The position numbers were made by a program, and so were the translations under genes. Below the pieces are notes generated by a model. That model was not told where the DNA came from. It searched no databases and was given only the letters and a program-made list of their open reading frames with translations. Of a stretch of DNA of 64,000 nucleotides, positions 59,688 through 64,000 are shown one piece after another (within the stretch, counting starts at the first letter, position 1; each line of letters begins with the position of its first letter). This DNA comes from Rhypophila decipiens (Eukaryota > Ascomycota > Sordariomycetes > Sordariales > Naviculisporaceae). The stretch covers positions 682,001-746,000 of the forward strand of contig MU858047.1 in NCBI GenBank assembly GCA_033297075.1, read 5' to 3'.

Positions 59688-62099
59688 ATAGACTTGAACT
59701 CGCCGATCGGAGCTGGAAGATGTCGACTTTGGTCTCATGGTTGGGCCAATATTCTAAAATGGAAGTTTTCTTAATCCCCACTTGTATTCTCATTTGGAAG
59801 AGAAGGGGTATATATCTGGTATCTGAAAAGAATGGAGCTTTGAAAGTAGCGGGCGGTATTTGCTTTGGAGGATAGGTTCATTCTCGAGAAGATCATGATT
59901 ATACTAGTTGGTTGGTTGCGATTTTGGATAAATTCGCGTTAATTGGGTACTTGCTTACGACCGATTCAATTCAGCTTCGTTCTCCTTTCTCTTAGTCTTC
60001 ATACCCTCACTTTCAGCCGGAGGGCCCTCGCGCTGAGAGATTCCTCATGAATGATACCAGTCCTGCTTTACTCAACGAAGGAAGGGGGTGGAGGCAACCG
60101 TCCATTTCGTGAGCCATTCCGGGAATTATTCGCCATGATACGAGCACTCAGGTGATAATGTGAGAATACTGAGTATCACAGGATGTGTCTTGGACCAGAG
60201 AAGAGGCAAGTGCTGAAGGCGAAGATGACGCGAAGAGCACACAAATGGAGAAGGAACTTCCAGCTCAATAAAGGTTTACAAATCCGCCCGGTTAGGGCCG
60301 GGAAAAGGGGAAGAGGGCGTTCCACGTTCTGCCATGCGAGTTACCTTTTTGAAGACTGAGCAGCTTCTGGTCGAGTAGGTACCTAGCTACTTAATAAGAT
60401 AAGGTAAAGTAAGGTATGGAAGGCGTATATAAGCTCAGGCAAGACAGTGTGCAAAGCGAGGCAAAATAAGGTGAGGCATGGTACGCTTGGATGGTGAAAA
60501 GTAAAGGTGAATGAAAGAGGCAGCCATGAAGGCTTATTCAGATCGACTTTATTTTAGTTACCTGGAAATCAGCTTCTCAAAACATAGAAAGTATCTGTCC
60601 CGGAGGTGAAATGAGCCGCTGCGAAGCATATGAGTCAGGCAGACTGGAGCTCCGATTATCTTTGTGCGTAAAAACAGAAACCCGGGAATAAGGTAAATAA
60701 ATGGTTTGATGATGAGCAGATGCTTCTAATTTAAGTGTGCGGGATATTCCCTATCCGTATTACGGATCAGTTCAGATCATGTTTTCTTTCTCAGTGAATG
60801 AATCTGACCTCATGGTTTGGATGTTGAACTTGCGGGGAAACACACTCACTCTAGCTGGGTCAGGCGGACGAGGTAGGAGGAGCAAGATTTCTCGTCCCGG
60901 AGTAGTCTCATGCTTATAGTCGGAGGTGAGTCCTGCCTGCTTGTACTGAGGAATTTTCACTGGTATGTATATACTCTTAAAGGAACTGATACCAGGGTGA
61001 GTGGGGAGGATATCATATCGTCATCGATACCACCGAATGGATGGTTATGTTATATCCGCTATCCCAGCCATAGACTGAGCATAAACCCATATATGGTACG
61101 TGATTGCACCTCTTCAGGTTTGTACAAAGGTAAACCTGCTCGGTCATCACGGGATGACCCAGCAGAGAATGTCACTGTAGGTTTTCTCGACCTCAGAATA
61201 GCCCTCTGGAATTAACTCGGTATTAGGTAGTGGGTGGTTCATGCCATGCAACATCGTTCTATATTTAACACAACAAAGATCCCAAGATTTACGAACCACT
61301 GTGTTGGGTCATCATGGCAAAGGCCAATACGGCGGGGATAGACAGGATATATCAGCAAGTAAGACGCAAATCCGCGCGATCGTTTTACATTAAGTTAAAT
61401 AATAGCTCCCAGATTGGAGACGGTATTTGCTATCATAATGACTATTAAAATCTGGCATTGGTACTTGGAGCACCGTGTGTGAAACCCCATCTATGATATA
61501 AACAGTGACATGAGCCCTGGTGTAGAAAGTTGAAGATGATTAAAATAAAGATAGTCCCTTTCGTAGATGACAAGATTTGCCATCACGTCTCCTTTGATGT
61601 TGCTCATGTAACAGCCAAGGTAAATAAATCAACCCCCCTTCACTGTGGCAGGGGATACACTCGCTCATCGTCCATGCTAATAATCAACATCGGCCCTGGG
61701 ACTAGGCCAGGCATTGAGTCTGAGTGAGCGCAAGAGTGTAAGGCTTTGTAAGAGTGACAGTGATGATATGTGATGGTAACTCTTACATAGAGGCTGTTCG
61801 CCGAGTATGAACAAGCAATGTAATGTGGAGGCGAAAAGAGGAATGTAAGAAACGATGGTGAAGAATAATAAAAGATGATAATAATAATGCAATGTGCCGC
61901 AAACCAACCGATGCCCCTTTATGAATAGATTACCGCTCCCAAGCTTTTGTAATAAAAAAACCCATCTGACCCCCAAACAGAACGAAGCGAGATCTGGCCC
62001 CCATCCCGCTCATTGAGTTCTGCATGCTTAACCTTCCCGATTCTGCCATCCTCAAGTTCAGCAATCACCCTTTCCAGGATGAAAATCCAGGATGAAAAC
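59688..62099. other. Convergent 3' spacer, AT-rich
   Basis: 2.4 kb between the MAP kinase and DUF3455 genes. It holds the TAGGTACCTA palindrome at 60376-60385 next to an AAGGTAAAGTAAGGTA run at 60401-60416. Only short frames are present; no gene or RNA is recognised. Confidence 0.5.
60376..60385. repeat. TAGGTACCTA palindrome, copy 2
   Basis: The same 10-bp palindrome as at 23816, again in a convergent spacer, followed within 20 bp by an AAGGTAAAGTAAGGTA run. Confidence 0.5.
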
Positions 62100-62886
62100 T
62101 TAGTAGAACTTGTAGAACCAGTAGAATGTCGTGTATGGGATGCTGAAGCTTGATGCGCCAGTGGAGCAGGACACAGGATTGCCGCCGGCCGTGATAACGC
62201 GGTAGACATAATCGATTCCAACCGACTTGCCCTTACCGCTATCCTTGAGTTGCAGCCATGCGACTGCTCCCGTGCCCATCGGTCCCTTGTCGGCATTGAG
62301 AGGTGCAGCGACACTGTCATTCCTGACAACACTAGCCTTCAACCCGGCGGCTTGGAGATCGAACATCGGGATCGAGTCAATGTCGAAGTAGTGATGACCC
62401 AGGAATTTGATTGTCCTTTCGCCAAGCGTGAGGTCTGCAGGAGCAATCCACGGGCTTCCAGCGTTGGCCGCGTAGACGTTGGGGCCGGACTGGGTCATGT
62501 TAAGTGGGAGATCCTGGCTGTACAAAGTCGTTATGGGGAGTGCATCAAAATCTGCCCTCTCTAGACCGTGAGCCTTGCCTGGGTAGAGAGGGGTGACGTC
62601 GTAGAGTACTGCGAGTGCTCCTGCGGCCTGAGCAGACGGTTGGCTAGGGGAAGCGCAGGTGTAGTTCTGAAGTCCATGGCCTATTGCGATCTTCTTGAGA
62701 ACAGCATTGGGAGGCGGAGATGAGAGGTTTGAGGTTGCTTTCAGAGAGTATTAGCCATGCACATATATGAAGCCCGCGAGTTGACCAACCTCCAGCGACA
62801 GGAACTGTGGGCGAAGGCCTGCACTTCGGGGCAGCAAAGACCCCAGATGCCATGGCGGCGAGGGCAAAGATCTTGGCGGAAACCAT
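62100..62886 (-). CDS. Secreted DUF3455-family protein
   Basis: Two exons, 62790-62886 and 62100-62737, give 244 residues. The 52-nt intron (62738-62789) has a GTTGGT donor, a GGCTAATA branch site and TGAAAG. Residues 1-19 are a signal peptide (MVSAKIFALAAMASGVFAA). The mature part has the family's marks: LKKIAIGHGLQNYTCAS near 48-64, AVLYDVTPLYPG, GHHYFDIDSIPMFDL, GAVAWLQLKD and a final VYRVITAGGNPVSC plus YWFYKFY. DUF3455 proteins are common secreted proteins of ascomycetes; database entries often call them 'malate dehydrogenase', which the sequence does not support, as there is no NAD-binding fold. Their function is unknown, though expression in plant-colonising or starved fungi has been noted for relatives. 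A TATA-like TATAATA lies about 280 bp upstream. Confidence 0.9.
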
Positions 62887-64000
62887 CTTGACGGCTGGAT
62901 TGCGTGACTCTGGAAGATTCGAGTAACGGGAGTGAAGATGAGAGAATATGAGTTGCGGCAGGAAGGGGAAAGTGTCGGTAACAATGGAAAAGATAAATTA
63001 TTGTAAGGCTTCCAGAGCAGATATGCGAAGTAAAGTGTGTTTGAGAAGGCTGAACGGGAAAGCAGTTGAGAAAGAGGAAAGCGCCGGGGAGAGTCAATAT
63101 CAGGAAGAGAGACGATGAGGACAGCGGTAACCCGTAGGGAGCCCGGAGAGGAGGAGGTATTATATCCTGGCTAGTGTGTATCCTAGCTGGTGAGGTAGAG
63201 CCCACGGTGAAGTGCGGTCGGTCAGATTCCGGTGGGCGGGGGGGTAAGAAGGTTACTGGATTCGTAGGGAAGAACGCTTGGTCTCTGACGTTGACATGGG
63301 ACCGGAACCGAAGCAATCAACGACAACGACACTGTGATGGAGGAGAATGGACAAGGGAATGTAGAAAAGAGGTCAAAGGGTCTGGTAGGGTTGTTTTGTA
63401 TTTCTGCAGGAGCAGGAGAGAGCAACCCAGAAGGGAAACGAGCTTAGATCCCTGCAACCAGAATGGGAAAGAAGACAAAGAAGACGCGGGTGGGCCCTTG
63501 TCAATCAAAGGTCACCGCTCGCCGGGAGCAGGCCCAGCCATGATACAGTACGGAAAACAGTACACAACCGACATTATTTGCATGCAGGAAGGAGGTATGG
63601 GTGACATGGGGCGACCACAAGACCACAAAACGGAAAGGCAATTTGAACGGAAGGCGCAATCGGGCTTCCTGCAAACGGCGGAGATCTGTTAGCATGGCCC
63701 AGTGAGGAAGGGGCTCATATGAGGAGACGAGGACACGCGGAACGTCGACTTCGTCCAAAGTTGAGAATGGGGAACTCGCCATATGGCGGTCGAGGCAGGT
63801 GGGACTTGAAGTTGGAAGAACATCCCGGGGAGGTACGGTACGTACTGCGTACCTGAAGCCTCTCCGACTTCCATCGCCCAGCCTTTTCCTTGGCCCCCCT
63901 TCTACACTAAGTCTCACCCCTGTCAAGCCGCTGTTGCCCCGTCGGGAGGAGGTGTGCCTGGCTCATCTGCGGCTAGGGGAGAGGCAAGTTTATTGAGGCA
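62887..64000. other. Upstream region of the DUF3455 gene to the window edge
   Basis: The first ~300 bp are probably promoter and leader. Further right, frames on both strands (63174-63692 plus, 63501-63926 minus) show no domain. An imperfect inverted repeat AGGTACG...CGTACCT sits at 63831-63854. No gene is supported. Confidence 0.45.

Noticed and set aside
62741..63316. 191-codon minus-strand frame over the start of the DUF3455 gene
   Set aside because: A different frame from the recognisable protein, with no signal of its own; it crosses the real signal-peptide exon.

Overview
This is chromosomal DNA of a filamentous ascomycete fungus. Genes are monocistronic, lie on both strands, and many are split by short GT-AG introns (about 50-180 nt) that often show a CTAAC/CTGAC-like branch site. 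The families are eukaryotic (eL30, uL16, 20S proteasome alpha1, Dim1, Utp15, cell-wall MAP kinase, SP-RING ligase) and some are fungus-specific (Vac7, con-6, DUF3455, Inn1-like C2 protein). The MAP kinase ends, the Vac7 motifs and the con-6 gene fit Sordariomycetes best. That placement is an inference from family memory and was not searched.

Layout. 1-1370: 5' part of a vac7 gene (minus strand), running off the left edge. 1371-6659: a 5.3 kb stretch without a convincing gene. 6660-8637: coiled-coil protein (minus). 10447-12313: head-to-head ribosomal protein genes eL30 (minus) and uL16 (plus), sharing a 409 bp promoter. 14248-16026: conserved-looking unknown protein. 16818-18362: secreted beta-helix protein with a C-terminal lectin-like domain. 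20019-23231: large acidic protein with an N-terminal Cys/His cluster. 24065-25463: DIM1 (minus). 26298-28110: PPxY arrestin (plus). 28801-31863 or further: SP-RING SUMO-ligase-like protein (minus). 34164-35807: UTP15 (plus). 36710-39927: Inn1-like C2 protein (minus). 41226-41634: con-6 (minus). 43009-43714: TMEM234-like membrane protein (plus). 44668-45592: unknown five-exon protein (minus). 48357-49526: proteasome alpha1 (minus). 50162-51547: WKF-domain nucleolar protein (plus). 52194-53573: KpsF/GutQ-like sugar isomerase (minus). 55707-56353: low-molecular-weight tyrosine phosphatase (plus). 58123-59687: Slt2/Mps1-type MAP kinase (plus). 62100-62886: secreted DUF3455 protein (minus).

The genes do not form one pathway or a biosynthetic cluster. 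There is a loose surplus of ribosome-production genes (eL30, uL16, DIM1, UTP15, the WKF protein), and two of these share a 10-bp promoter word. Others serve protein turnover (proteasome, arrestin adaptor for a ubiquitin ligase, SUMO ligase) and cell wall or septum work (MAP kinase, C2 ingression-like protein, two secreted proteins). I saw no convincing tRNA or rRNA gene, no intact transposon, and no CRISPR or other prokaryotic system. Exon joints were placed by eye from frame continuity and splice consensus, so single-junction errors are possible.
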